17,884 nucleotides of DNA from an uncultured Asticcacaulis sp. (GCA_946482045.1 CAMLPZ010000054.1:1-17884), one strand, 5' to 3'; shown: positions 1-7,945, counted from the first letter of the stretch. Program-made: numbers and translations. The notes: a model not told the origin generated them from the letters alone.

Positions 1-1278
1 CGACAGCGACGACTGCCGCCACTGCGCATCCTCGTAGCTGAGTTGCATGTCGTTGAGCAGGTTGCCGGCGCGATGGCGCCACTTGATACTGGCGCCCTTA
101 ATCTCCTGGTCGAAGGTCGAGCCACGTTCATAGGCGGTCGTTCCACCAAAATTGCGCAAGTCGTCTTCCTTGCGGTGCTTGACCGTCAGGTCGATCGTAT
201 TGTCGTCATCGGCGAACCAGGTCAGCTTGCCGAAGATCATGTCCTGCTGGAAGTCTTTGGCAAAGCTGCCATTATAGGCATTCGCCAGCGCCTGGGTCAG
301 GGTCGGGTTGGCGGTATTGAAAGCCGCATTGTTCTGCATGTTGACCGAGTCGGTCGGGCGCTTGTCCTTGCGGCCTTCGTATGAGGCATAGAAGTGCAGC
401 TTGTTCTTGATGATCGGGCCGCCGATATCGAGACCATATTCGGTGTTCTCATAGTCGGGTTTGTCGCCAGTCACATAATAGGGCTGTCCGATCATGTCCT
501 TGGTCTGCAGCGTCCCGAAGACCGTGCCGTGGAATTCCGTGCCGCCGGTCTTGGTGATGGCGGTGATAATGGCCGAGCCGGCCTGTTCATATTCGGCCTT
601 GAAGTTCTGGGTCGAGACCTTGAACTCCTGGACGGCCAGTTGCGGGAACGGATTGCCGCGTGAAGCGTCCTGACCTGAGACGCCGCCTTGCAGAATCTGG
701 TTCTTCTGGCTCTGGCCGTCAATAAAGACGTTGACCTGATTGGCGTTTACGGCACCCGCCTGGAAGGTCTTGCGCTCGGGATCGGTCGAAACCGAAACGC
801 CCGGCGCGAGCGCCGCGAAATTCAGGAAGTTGCGGCCGTTCTGCGGCAGGTTTTCCATCTGCTGACGGGAGACCGAGGTGGAGACTTCGGAATTGCGCGG
901 GCTGTTGCGGCGGCCGCGGACGGTGACGACTCCGGTCTGGACGTCGCTGGAGGCCGCATCGGCCTGCGCGTTCAGCTCGATCGTCTGGCCGACCGGCAAC
1001 ACGGCGCTGTCGGTGCGCGTCGTGCCGTCGGGCAGCTTGAAAGTGACCGAGTAGTTGCTGGGGCGCAGTCCGACCAGGACGTAGCGGCCGTTGGCGCCGG
1101 CGGTTACTGACGAAGTCGCGCCGGTATTATTATCGGTGGCGGTGACGACTGTGCCGGCGGGCGCGCTGCCCGTAAGCGTCGCGTCGGATTCTGCGGCAAC
1201 GACCGGACCGGCCATGACCAGCGCGGCGACGAGCGCCAGTCCCGATGCGCCGAAGCGCAGGCCTTGATTGCGTTTCAT
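1..1278 (-). CDS. Oar-like TonB-dependent receptor, N-terminal part (cut by window edge)
   Basis: This is an outer-membrane TonB-dependent receptor with a carboxypeptidase-regulatory-like N-terminal domain; the frame is open to base 1, so 426 residues are visible and the barrel is incomplete. Residues 1-29 form a signal peptide (MKRNQG, a hydrophobic core, then VVAAES). Residues 30-106 look like the small beta-sandwich found in Oar-type receptors (NGRYVLVGLRPSNYSV). A TonB-box-like VVTVRGRR (about 117-124) and a plug (RNFLNFAALAPGVSV, VNVFIDGQ, SAIITAITKTGG) follow. Start choice: the ATG at 1278 has AAGG eight bases upstream; an in-frame ATG at 1284 is too close to that site. It lies 55 bases after the LacI-family gene on the same strand, so the two probably share a transcript. 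The substrate cannot be told from sequence. Family call is firm; the link to galactan is inferred from position only. Confidence 0.9.
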   Translation of the reverse strand, partial: MKRNQGLRFGASGLALVAALVMAGPVVAAESDATLTGSAPAGTVVTATDNNTGATSSVTAGANGRYVLVGLRPSNYSVTFKLPDGTTRTDSAVLPVGQTIELNAQADAASSDVQTGVVTVRGRRNSPRNSEVSTSVSRQQMENLPQNGRNFLNFAALAPGVSVSTDPERKTFQAGAVNANQVNVFIDGQSQKNQILQGGVSGQDASRGNPFPQLAVQEFKVSTQNFKAEYEQAGSAIITAITKTGGTEFHGTVFGTLQTKDMIGQPYYVTGDKPDYENTEYGLDIGGPIIKNKLHFYASYEGRKDKRPTDSVNMQNNAAFNTANPTLTQALANAYNGSFAKDFQQDMIFGKLTWFADDDNTIDLTVKHRKEDDLRNFGGTTAYERGSTFDQEIKGASIKWRHRAGNLLNDMQLSYEDAQWRQSSLS

Positions 1279-1333
1279 TTGCATATCCTTCCAATCTTCC
1301 TCTTGGCTTTTCTTGTTGTGCTACGCGTTATGA

Positions 1334-2350
1334 TTACTTGGTGCGGCGGCTGGATGCGCGTACGACCAGTTCTGGCCGCACCGTCTGGCTGGCGGGGGGC
1401 TGGATGCCTTCCGCGTCGCCGCGTTCGATCAGTGCGGACAAAAGCTCGAGACTGCGTTGCCCGATGTCGAAGACACCGGCGCGCAGAGTTGAAATCGGCG
1501 GCGAGGCGTAACGCGTCACCGGAATGTCGTCGAAACCGACCACGGCGACATCATCCGGGACGGACAGGCCGGCTTCGCGTAAACCCAGCGAGGCGCCCAG
1601 CGCCATCATGTCGTTGGCGGCGAACAGGCCGTCGGGCATGATGGCCCCGCCCAGCAGGCCACGCACGGCCTCATAACCGGCATTATCGGTAAAATCTCCC
1701 GGCAGGACGATCGGTTCCTGCGTGCCTCTATTTTCCGCCAGGCCATCAAGGTAGCCGCGCAAGCGGTCCTGGGCTTCGAGGTTGCTGTCGGGACCGGAAA
1801 TATGCGCAATTCGCTTGCAGCCCTCAGCGCGCAAGTGGCGGACAGCTTCGAGAGCGCCAGCATAATTGTCGACCATCAGGCTCGGCAGGTCGGCCTGCCC
1901 GGCCGAACCGCCCATCATGACCAGCGGCAGATTGACCGGCAGCTTGCCCGCCAGGTCGCCGGCATTGGCATAAGGCGCCATGACCAGCAGCCCGTCGACA
2001 CGACCTGCCATAGATCGCACTGCGGTAACGGCTTCGTTCAGGTCGCCGTGAGAGCCCGACACCAGAATGTGCAGGCCACGGGCCCGGGCGCCAACATCGA
2101 TGCCGCGAATGATTTCGGAGAAGAACTCACCATAAATGTCAGGCAGGATGACGCCGATGGTGTTGGTCCTGCTCATGGCCAGGGCCCGGGCGGCGCCATG
2201 CGGCACATATTTCAACCGTCCGGCAGCGGCCAGGACGCGGTCGCGGATCTCTTCGGTCACATTGTCGAGCCCGTTAATGGCGCGCGACGCCGAAGCGATC
2301 GAGACGCCGGCCGCCTTGGCCACGTCGTTGAGCGTCACACCTGCCGCCAT
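1334..2350 (-). CDS. LacI/GalR-family transcriptional repressor
   Basis: A 338-residue sugar-responsive repressor, the usual length of the LacI family. The helix-turn-helix covers about residues 5-27 (VTLNDVAKAAGVS then SRAING), followed by the hinge helix region around 48-58 (YVPHGAARALA), whose leucine normally wedges into a central CpG of the operator. The periplasmic-binding-protein-like effector domain starts at TNTIGVILPD (about 63) and includes the late motif VPDDVAVVGFDDIP. The three identical palindromes just upstream (2375-2454) have the CG-centred form typical of operators of this family, so autoregulation is likely and the downstream Oar-like receptor would share it. The ribosome binding site is weak (AGGG 12 bases before the ATG). 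The effector is unknown; a galactoside or other oligosaccharide from this locus is a guess. Function as a LacI-type regulator is confident. Confidence 0.95.
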   Translation of the reverse strand: MAAGVTLNDVAKAAGVSIASASRAINGLDNVTEEIRDRVLAAAGRLKYVPHGAARALAMSRTNTIGVILPDIYGEFFSEIIRGIDVGARARGLHILVSGSHGDLNEAVTAVRSMAGRVDGLLVMAPYANAGDLAGKLPVNLPLVMMGGSAGQADLPSLMVDNYAGALEAVRHLRAEGCKRIAHISGPDSNLEAQDRLRGYLDGLAENRGTQEPIVLPGDFTDNAGYEAVRGLLGGAIMPDGLFAANDMMALGASLGLREAGLSVPDDVAVVGFDDIPVTRYASPPISTLRAGVFDIGQRSLELLSALIERGDAEGIQPPASQTVRPELVVRASSRRTK

Positions 2351-2374
2351 CTACACCACCAACCCTGCGATTTC

Positions 2375-2388
2375 TGTAAGCGCTTACA
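2375..2388. promoter_or_regulatory. LacI-type operator O1
   Basis: Perfect 14-bp palindrome TGTAAGCGCTTACA, 24 bases upstream of the LacI-family start codon. This is the copy nearest the gene and probably lies downstream of the promoter. Its central GCGC is the usual centre of LacI-family operators. Confidence 0.75.
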
Positions 2389-2404
2389 AGCGCCTTGGGC
2401 TGCG

Positions 2405-2433
2405 TCTGTAAGCGCTTACATTAACCGAGTCAA
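2405..2433 (-). promoter_or_regulatory. Candidate promoter of the LacI-family gene
   Basis: Read on the minus strand, TTGACT (2433-2428) is followed after 17 bases by TACAGA (2410-2405). The -35 is good, the -10 poor (three of six matches to TATAAT). The placement between operators O3 and O2 fits a repressible promoter. This is a prediction from sequence only. Confidence 0.35.
2407..2420. promoter_or_regulatory. LacI-type operator O2
   Basis: Second identical copy of TGTAAGCGCTTACA, starting 32 bases from the first, about three helical turns. It overlaps the spacer and -10 region of the candidate promoter at 2405-2433, so binding here would block transcription of the LacI-family gene. Confidence 0.75.
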
Positions 2434-2440
2434 CAGGCTC

Positions 2441-2454
2441 TGTAAGCGCTTACA
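2441..2454. promoter_or_regulatory. LacI-type operator O3
   Basis: Third identical copy of TGTAAGCGCTTACA, starting 34 bases from the second and just upstream of the candidate -35 box. Three identical copies within 80 bases would allow cooperative binding or looping by dimers or tetramers. Confidence 0.75.
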
Positions 2455-2553
2455 TCCAAGTGCTGCTTACAGGTCACAGGATGCGGTGCAGCAGATAGCG
2501 TTAACACTCAGATATTGAAAGGCGCTGAACGCATTTTGGCTTAGGGCCGAAAA

Positions 2554-4047
2554 TTAAGCGCGAAAGTGGCGCGCGATGACGTCATCGTGGGATGGCAGGC
2601 GGCGCACAGCATCGGCGATGACCTCTTCGATATCCTTGAGAAAGCCCGCAGCCTCGGCATCACTTATCAGGTCGACACTGGGGTCGTAACGCGCTTCAAT
2701 CCCCTGCCCGATCAGGACTTGTACCCAGCTTTCCTCGCGAAACAGTTCGATCTCGTTCCGCTTGAAAAACCGCGCCGAGCTTTTGAACAGGTCCAGGCGA
2801 CTTTGCAGGCTGTCGGGCACATCCATATGCTTGCAGTAGGCCCAGAACGGTGTGTCCTCGCGGTGCGTGACCTTGTAATGCGCAATGATGAAATCGCGAA
2901 TGTCGGCGTATTCGGTATCGGTCTGGCGGTTATATTCCGCAATCACGGCTGGGTCGAAACCGATGTCCGGGAACAATGAGACAATGCGCAATATGCCCGT
3001 CTGGATAAGGTGAATCGAGGTCGATTCCAACGGCTCGAGAAAACCGGAAGCGAGACCGATGGCAATGACGTTTTTGTCCCAGGTCTTGATCCGTTTGCCC
3101 GGCGTAAAACGCACCGGCTTCGGATCTGCCAGGGGCTTGCCGTCGAGATGGCCCATCAATACATCGGCCGCCACCTGATCATCGGTATACTGACTGCTGT
3201 AGACATGGCCATTGCCGATGCGGTGCTGCAAGGGAATGCGCCACTGCCAGCCGGCATCGCGCGCCGTCGAGCGCGTGTAGGGCGTCAACGGCGTGACACT
3301 TTCACACGGTACAGCCAAAGCCCGATCGCACGGCAGCCAGCGCGACCAGTCCTCGAAACCGATGCCCAAAGCCTGGTTGATCAGCAGGCCGCGCTGGCCC
3401 GAACAGTCGATAAACAGGTCGCCGTCAACCTCGCGTCCATCGGAGAGTCTCATAGCCGCGACGTGACCATTTTCCGGGTTCTGGCGCACCTCGACGATCC
3501 GCCCTTCGATGCGCTCGACGCCCCGGCCTTCAGCATGGCGGCGCAGGAACTGGCCATAAAGCGCCGCGTCGAAGTGATAGGCGAAGTCGATGTCCGAAAT
3601 CGGTTTGGGCCCGCGCCCATCGGAAAAACGATTAGCGCGCGCCGCCATGACATTGATGGCATAGTGATCGAAATCCCTGGCCGCGCCCTTCGGATGCATC
3701 TTCAACCAGAACTGATGTGGCCGCAGCCACAACCGATCGATGCCGATCTTGCCGAAGCCGTGGATGTAGGAATGGCCCCGTTCGCGCCAGTCGACAAACT
3801 CGATCCCAAGCTTGAACGTGCCCTTCGTGGCCTTCAGCATCTCGACATCACTGATGCCGAGCAGTTCGTTGAAGGTCCGGATGGCCGGGATGGTTGCCTC
3901 GCCCACACCTATAATGCCGATCTCGTCCGACTCGACCAGACGGATGGCGTGACGGCCCATGAACAGCTTAGACAGCATCGCGGCCGTCATCCAGCCGGCC
4001 GTGCCGCCGCCGACGATCGTAATCGTTTGAACCGATTGGGCCGTCAT
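2554..4047 (-). CDS. FAD-dependent halogenase (tryptophan halogenase family)
   Basis: A 497-residue flavin-dependent halogenase of the tryptophan-halogenase fold, predicted cytoplasmic. The FAD-binding GGGTAGWM is at residues 13-20 and GVGEATIP at 47-54. The lysine that binds the hypohalous species in PrnA-type enzymes is present at K79 (GTFKLG), the family hallmark WQWRIP at 267-272, and FLEPLESTSI at 336-345 holds the conserved glutamate. All catalytic parts are therefore intact. These enzymes use FADH2 from a separate flavin reductase, chloride or bromide, and oxygen; no reductase gene is in the window. A strong GGAGG lies six bases before the ATG. It follows the ROK gene by 63 bases, in the same direction. 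Related halogenases in Caulobacterales and Xanthomonads are known to sit beside TonB-dependent receptors (BrvH of Brevundimonas, for example), with natural substrates unclear. Free tryptophan as substrate should not be assumed. Confidence 0.93.
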   Translation of the reverse strand: MTAQSVQTITIVGGGTAGWMTAAMLSKLFMGRHAIRLVESDEIGIIGVGEATIPAIRTFNELLGISDVEMLKATKGTFKLGIEFVDWRERGHSYIHGFGKIGIDRLWLRPHQFWLKMHPKGAARDFDHYAINVMAARANRFSDGRGPKPISDIDFAYHFDAALYGQFLRRHAEGRGVERIEGRIVEVRQNPENGHVAAMRLSDGREVDGDLFIDCSGQRGLLINQALGIGFEDWSRWLPCDRALAVPCESVTPLTPYTRSTARDAGWQWRIPLQHRIGNGHVYSSQYTDDQVAADVLMGHLDGKPLADPKPVRFTPGKRIKTWDKNVIAIGLASGFLEPLESTSIHLIQTGILRIVSLFPDIGFDPAVIAEYNRQTDTEYADIRDFIIAHYKVTHREDTPFWAYCKHMDVPDSLQSRLDLFKSSARFFKRNEIELFREESWVQVLIGQGIEARYDPSVDLISDAEAAGFLKDIEEVIADAVRRLPSHDDVIARHFRA

Positions 4048-4110
4048 CCCGCACCTCCATGCGTCCGTTTGATGCGTTATGCGCCGGCTTCTCGGCCCTA
4101 CGCAATGCGC

Positions 4111-5298
4111 CTATTTCATCAAAGCTTCGGGCGTTGGCAGCAGCCTGTTCTGGAAGACGACCACGGCGGCACCGATCGCCGCCGCATCCATTGATACGGT
4201 TGACGGACAAAACGGCGCCAGCGGCACGGCGCTCTCGGCGTCCATCCTGGCGTTCAACCGGTCACAGAGGCGCTTCGTAACAAAGGCCGGCAATTGCCCG
4301 CCGATCACGTGTAGCTCAGGACTGAGAACATAATTGATCGTCAGGCACGGCGCGATCAGGCACTCCGCCGCCGTCTCGATCCAGGCATTTACGCCGGCGC
4401 AGGTCGCCGGATCGTCCTCACGCAATTCGCTGACATCCGACACCGTCACGCCGTGCCTGGCCAATTCCTCATAAAAGGCGAACACCGACAGTACGTCCCA
4501 AAGCACCTTCGTTTTCCCGTCCTTCGACCGTACGGGAATCTTGCCGATATCGCCGGCACTGCCAAGCCCGCCGGTATAGGGCTGGCCGTTGATGATCAGG
4601 CCGCTGCCGATACCGGCGCTGATCAGGGTGTAGACGAACGTCTGGTGCGTCATGCCCAGTCCGAACTGCAATTCCCCAAGCGCCGCAGAGGTGGCGTCGT
4701 TTTCGACATAGACCGGAATGCCGAGACGCTCCGCGAAAGCTTCGGTGACATTCAGCCCCGACCACGCCTCATAGCTTTCGGGGCGTTCGGTGACCTGGAC
4801 GCCGGCCAGCTTTTCCGGGATGGCAATCCCAAGTCCGATGACGCGCTTGCGCGGCGCGACCCTCTGGTTGAAGATCTCGGCCAGCTGGTCCTCGACAAAG
4901 GACAGCACCTGTTCCGGCAGGGCGAAATGCTGGCCGGTATAGATGCGCCTGCGGACCCTACCTGCCAAGTCCATTAGCACAAAGGTGATGTGCTCACGAT
5001 CGATATTGAGCCCTATGGCATAGGCGCCGTTGGCATTGACCGCCATGCGCGCCGCCGGCTGGCCGCGTGCGCCCGGGATGGGGTCTTCATCGACGATGAC
5101 CCCGGCCTCTAGCAGCCGCCGGCTGATATTGATGACGGATTGGTGGGTCAGTCCGGTGATTTCGGCGACATCGCTGCGCGTAACCGGACCGTTGGCGCGA
5201 ATGGCCTGAAGGACAACGCGCTGGTTATAGTCCCCTGCCCGGCTTAGATTGGTGCCCGGCAGACGGCTTTTGATCGTTCCATGCGCCTTCGCAGCCAT
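4111..5298 (-). CDS. ROK-family transcriptional regulator with altered zinc site
   Basis: A 395-residue ROK protein with an N-terminal winged helix-turn-helix (about 22-68: NQRVVLQAIRANGPVTRSDVAEITGL, shown here in two pieces, NQRVVLQAIR and TRSDVAEITGL), so a repressor of the NagC/XylR type rather than a plain sugar kinase. The sugar-binding ROK domain follows (IGLGIAIPE at 154-162, the catalytic-type Asp in END at 199-201, AGIGSGLIINGQPYTGG at 228-244). The canonical GxAGEIGH is GSAGDIGK (246-253), with lysine in place of the zinc- and sugar-binding histidine, and the CxCGxxGC zinc cluster that should follow is absent. It probably senses a sugar without phosphorylating it. It lies 80 bases downstream of GH2 and upstream of the halogenase, on the same strand. 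A dyad at 5312-5328 next to its start could be its own operator. The ligand is unknown; galactose or a galactoside is suggested by position. Confidence 0.92.
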   Translation of the reverse strand: MAAKAHGTIKSRLPGTNLSRAGDYNQRVVLQAIRANGPVTRSDVAEITGLTHQSVINISRRLLEAGVIVDEDPIPGARGQPAARMAVNANGAYAIGLNIDREHITFVLMDLAGRVRRRIYTGQHFALPEQVLSFVEDQLAEIFNQRVAPRKRVIGLGIAIPEKLAGVQVTERPESYEAWSGLNVTEAFAERLGIPVYVENDATSAALGELQFGLGMTHQTFVYTLISAGIGSGLIINGQPYTGGLGSAGDIGKIPVRSKDGKTKVLWDVLSVFAFYEELARHGVTVSDVSELREDDPATCAGVNAWIETAAECLIAPCLTINYVLSPELHVIGGQLPAFVTKRLCDRLNARMDAESAVPLAPFCPSTVSMDAAAIGAAVVVFQNRLLPTPEALMK

Positions 5299-5303
5299 TA
5301 AGC

Positions 5304-5366
5304 GGCATCCTCACAAGTCGTGCTTGTGGTTTACTGTAATGTTTTGCCCGGCTTGTAAAGGATGCC
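5304..5366 (-). repeat. Nested inverted repeats in the leader of the ROK gene
   Basis: An inner repeat CACAAG-TCGTG-CTTGTG (5312-5328) could be an operator or hairpin. It is enclosed by an outer pair, GGCATCC (5304-5310) and GGATGCC (5360-5366). In the transcript, the GGATGCC copy contains part of the GAGGA ribosome binding site of the ROK gene, so the outer pairing would cover it. Whether it works as DNA operator, RNA structure or both cannot be decided here. Confidence 0.5.
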
Positions 5367-5378
5367 AATCATGCGACC

Positions 5379-7871
5379 TTAACCGGCCTTTAGCACCACC
5401 TTGCCGGTGGCCAGGCCTGCACCTGAAGCCATCACAGTAATGCTGCCTTTGCCGCGCGCCTGGACAATGGCGCTGCACAGACCGTTGAAGGCTTTGCGCT
5501 GGCTCGCCTTGTCGGCCTCGTGACTGTTCGGGTTGCCGTTGCCCACACCAATGACCTCACCGGGGCCTGAGACCGTAAAGGTAATTAGATCAGAGGCCTT
5601 GGGTACCGGCCGTCCCCGGGCATCGAAGACCTCCGCGCGGAGCACGGCGACGTCCATGCCGTCGCCCAACAGCGCCATGCGGTCAGCGGTGAGCCCAACC
5701 TTGGCCGGCGCGCCCGCGGTTTCGCGCTTGGCCTTCAGCACGACCTTGCCGTCCTTGTAGGCAAAGGCTTCGATCTTGCCGGGTTTATAAGGCACGCTCC
5801 ATTCCAGGTGACGATTGCGCGGCATGGCCTTGCGGCCGGCCGACCTGCCGTTGACGAACAGCTCGACCTCGTCGCAGTTGCTGTGCGCCCAGACGGAAAC
5901 CGTTTGTCCCTCTTCCCAATTCCAGTGCGGCAGCAGGTGCAAGAGCGGCTGCTCCGGTCGCCACCAGGCGCGGTAATAGTAGTAGTTGTCCTTGGGGAAA
6001 CCGCAGGTGTCGAAGACGCCGAACTGCGACGAAATGCTAGGCCATTCCGAAAACGGCGTTGGCTCACCGCGATAGTCGAAGCCCGTCCAGATAAAGCCAC
6101 CAGCCATATAGGATGTCTCGGCGGCGTGGGTCCACCAGGTTTCGGACGTCGTCGCCCACCACGGCGCGGTCGTGTCGTAGGACGGAACAATATGGTTGTC
6201 CTTGTCCAGGATATATTCACCACGCGTGCAAACGGTGGATGCCGTTTCCGAGCCGATGACCGGGATGTGCGGGTACTTGGCATGGAAGTCGTCGATCAGG
6301 TGCGTGCGATAGTTGAAGCCCAGCACGTCAACTTCGTGGGTGACGCCAAATCCATAGCCCTGGTCCATGGCATAGGTCACGCCGCGCGTCGGATCGAGTT
6401 CGTTGCAAAGCCGCTTCATGGTGCGGGCGATGATGGCGCCACGCTCTGTGCCCTGCTGAGGTTCCTCATTGCCGATCGACCACAGGATGATAGAGGGGTG
6501 GTTGCGGTCGCGCACGATCATGCTGCGCAGGTTTTCCAGCCCCTCCTTCGAAGACGTCATCAGGCGCGTTTCATCGATGACCAACAGGCCCAGTTCGTCG
6601 CAGGCATCCAGCACCTCCGGCGTTGGCGGATTGTGCGAGGCGCGATAGGCGTTGCAGCCCATCTCTTTCAGCAGCCTCAGCCGATAATATTGCAGGGCGT
6701 CCGGAATGGCCGCGCCGACACCGGCATGGTCCTGGTGGTTGCAGGTGCCCTTCAGCTTCAGATGCTGGCCGTTAAGGAAGAAGCCCTTTTCAGCATCGAA
6801 CCTGATATCACGGAACCCGAAGCGCGTGGTAATGGAGTCGACAGTTGTGTCGCCGTCGCTCAACGTCGTCTTCACGGCATAGAGGCATGGATCATCGACC
6901 GACCACAGGCGAGGATTGGCGATGACAAGCGATTGTTTGACGTCTACCCCCTCCCACGGTTTCAGCTCAATCTGAGCAGAAGACGGCGGAAGAAGCGATA
7001 TTTCTCCCTTCGCCGGGCTGAGGGCTGACCGTAGCTCTACCTTGCGGGCTTCGTTGGAGTCGTTCCGAATCGTCGTCGTGACTTCAACCGTGCCATCCGT
7101 CTTCGGCCGCACCCACACGCCATGCTGCGGAATATGAAGCGGATCGACCTTAGTCAGCCAGACATGGCGATAGATGCCGGCACCTTCGTAGAACCAGCCT
7201 TCGCCGAGACTGGCATCGACACGGACGGCGACGACGTTGGGCTTTTCGTCAGTATTGAGGAAGTCCGTCACATCGATCGAAAAGCCGTTATAGCCGCCGT
7301 CGTGCTCACGGACGATATAGCCGTTCAACATGACCAGAGTGCTGCGGAAGACGCCGTCGAACTCCAGGAAGATGCGCTTGCCCTTGTCGGCGGCATCGAG
7401 CGTGAAGGTCTTGCGGTACCAGCCGACGCTCGTTTCCGGGTATTCGCGGCCGAGCGGCTTGAAGCCGTGATTGGCCGCCGGGTCCCAGACGGCTCCGCGG
7501 TCGTCAGGCTTCAGGCCCGACGCCTTGGGATTCGGTACGAACGGCAACTCGACCGCCCAGTCGTGCGGCAGGGTGACTTCACGCCACTGCGAGTCGTCGA
7601 ACCCGGTCTGGGCCACCTTGCCCGAATCCGGTCCCTGCTTGGCATAGGTGCGCAGGTCGAGGCCGAAGCCGAAATCCTTGTCAGGTTCATTCAGATGCCC
7701 GAAAGCAAACCGCCAGCCGTCGTTGAACCGCGTCCTGCCCAGGCGTCCCGGCTGCGCGTGCTGTTCCGGCAATGCTGCATTAGGCACCGGGACGGACACA
7801 GCAGAAGTGGATGATGCCACAAGGGTCATGGCGGTCGCGGTTGCAAACACTTCGCGGCGGTTCAGGGTCAT
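5379..7871 (-). CDS. Exported glycoside hydrolase family 2, probable beta-galactosidase
   Basis: An 830-residue GH2 enzyme. The N-terminus (NRREVFATATAMTLVASS) is Tat-like, with twin arginines at 5-6 and a weakly hydrophobic core, so it probably acts in the periplasm. The jelly-roll sugar-binding domain covers about 45-245 (VGWYRKTFTL, GYNGFSIDVTDFL, EGAGIYRHVWL). An immunoglobulin-like domain follows, then the catalytic barrel from about 355 (LKGTCNHQD, CNAYRASHNPPTPEVLDACD). The acid/base is E469 in WSIGNEE and the nucleophile E542 in VIGSETAS; both are present. C-terminal beta domains resemble DUF4982 and the usual GH2 C-terminal parts. The ribosome binding site GGAGG lies nine bases before the ATG. 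It sits between the receptor and the ROK gene. With a galactanase in the same locus, removing galactose from imported galacto-oligosaccharides is the likely job, but GH2 also includes beta-glucuronidases, mannosidases and arabinosidases. Confidence 0.93.
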   Translation of the reverse strand: MTLNRREVFATATAMTLVASSTSAVSVPVPNAALPEQHAQPGRLGRTRFNDGWRFAFGHLNEPDKDFGFGLDLRTYAKQGPDSGKVAQTGFDDSQWREVTLPHDWAVELPFVPNPKASGLKPDDRGAVWDPAANHGFKPLGREYPETSVGWYRKTFTLDAADKGKRIFLEFDGVFRSTLVMLNGYIVREHDGGYNGFSIDVTDFLNTDEKPNVVAVRVDASLGEGWFYEGAGIYRHVWLTKVDPLHIPQHGVWVRPKTDGTVEVTTTIRNDSNEARKVELRSALSPAKGEISLLPPSSAQIELKPWEGVDVKQSLVIANPRLWSVDDPCLYAVKTTLSDGDTTVDSITTRFGFRDIRFDAEKGFFLNGQHLKLKGTCNHQDHAGVGAAIPDALQYYRLRLLKEMGCNAYRASHNPPTPEVLDACDELGLLVIDETRLMTSSKEGLENLRSMIVRDRNHPSIILWSIGNEEPQQGTERGAIIARTMKRLCNELDPTRGVTYAMDQGYGFGVTHEVDVLGFNYRTHLIDDFHAKYPHIPVIGSETASTVCTRGEYILDKDNHIVPSYDTTAPWWATTSETWWTHAAETSYMAGGFIWTGFDYRGEPTPFSEWPSISSQFGVFDTCGFPKDNYYYYRAWWRPEQPLLHLLPHWNWEEGQTVSVWAHSNCDEVELFVNGRSAGRKAMPRNRHLEWSVPYKPGKIEAFAYKDGKVVLKAKRETAGAPAKVGLTADRMALLGDGMDVAVLRAEVFDARGRPVPKASDLITFTVSGPGEVIGVGNGNPNSHEADKASQRKAFNGLCSAIVQARGKGSITVMASGAGLATGKVVLKAG

Positions 7872-7891
7872 GGCGGCGATCCTCCGGTATT

Positions 7892-7908
7892 ATTGTTTAT
7901 CAGACAAT
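7892..7908. promoter_or_regulatory. Dyad ATTGT-N7-ACAAT upstream of GH2
   Basis: ATTGT and ACAAT arms flank seven bases just upstream of the GH2 ribosome binding site. On the minus strand the included TTGTCTGATAA (7907-7897) differs at one position from the GntR/FadR-type consensus TNGTNNNACNA, and resembles the perfect match at 12679-12689. It could be an operator controlling GH2 separately from the receptor; a short RNA hairpin is the alternative. Confidence 0.35.
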
Positions 7909-7910
7909 GA

Positions 7911-7945
7911 TGGCCGGACGCTGAGAAGGGTCAAGCGCCCGGCCA
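7911..7945 (-). other. Strong intercistronic stem-loop between receptor and GH2
   Basis: In the minus-strand transcript, TGGCCGGGCGCT pairs with AGCGTCCGGCCA, giving a 12-bp GC-rich stem (one G-U pair) with an 11-base loop. No run of U follows, so it is not a standard intrinsic terminator. Such stems between genes often protect the upstream message from 3' exonucleases or lower downstream expression. A smaller repeat, ATCGC-N5-GCGAT (7953-7967), precedes it, immediately after the receptor stop codon. Confidence 0.65.

Noticed and set aside
2455..2553. Possible terminator after the halogenase
   Set aside because: Only small imperfect stems (such as GGC/GCC with a four-base loop) and no stem followed by a T run on the minus strand.
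3010..4194. Plus-strand open frame of 394 codons opposite the halogenase
   Set aside because: It is antisense to a well-conserved gene, and its translation is rich in Arg, Asp and Ala with no recognisable motif, as expected from GC-rich third positions on the other strand.
7884..7893. Ten-mer CCGGTATTAT, also at 1121-1130 and 10961-10970
   Set aside because: One copy is inside a coding region and the others have no shared flanks; probably chance, though two lie in locus gaps.
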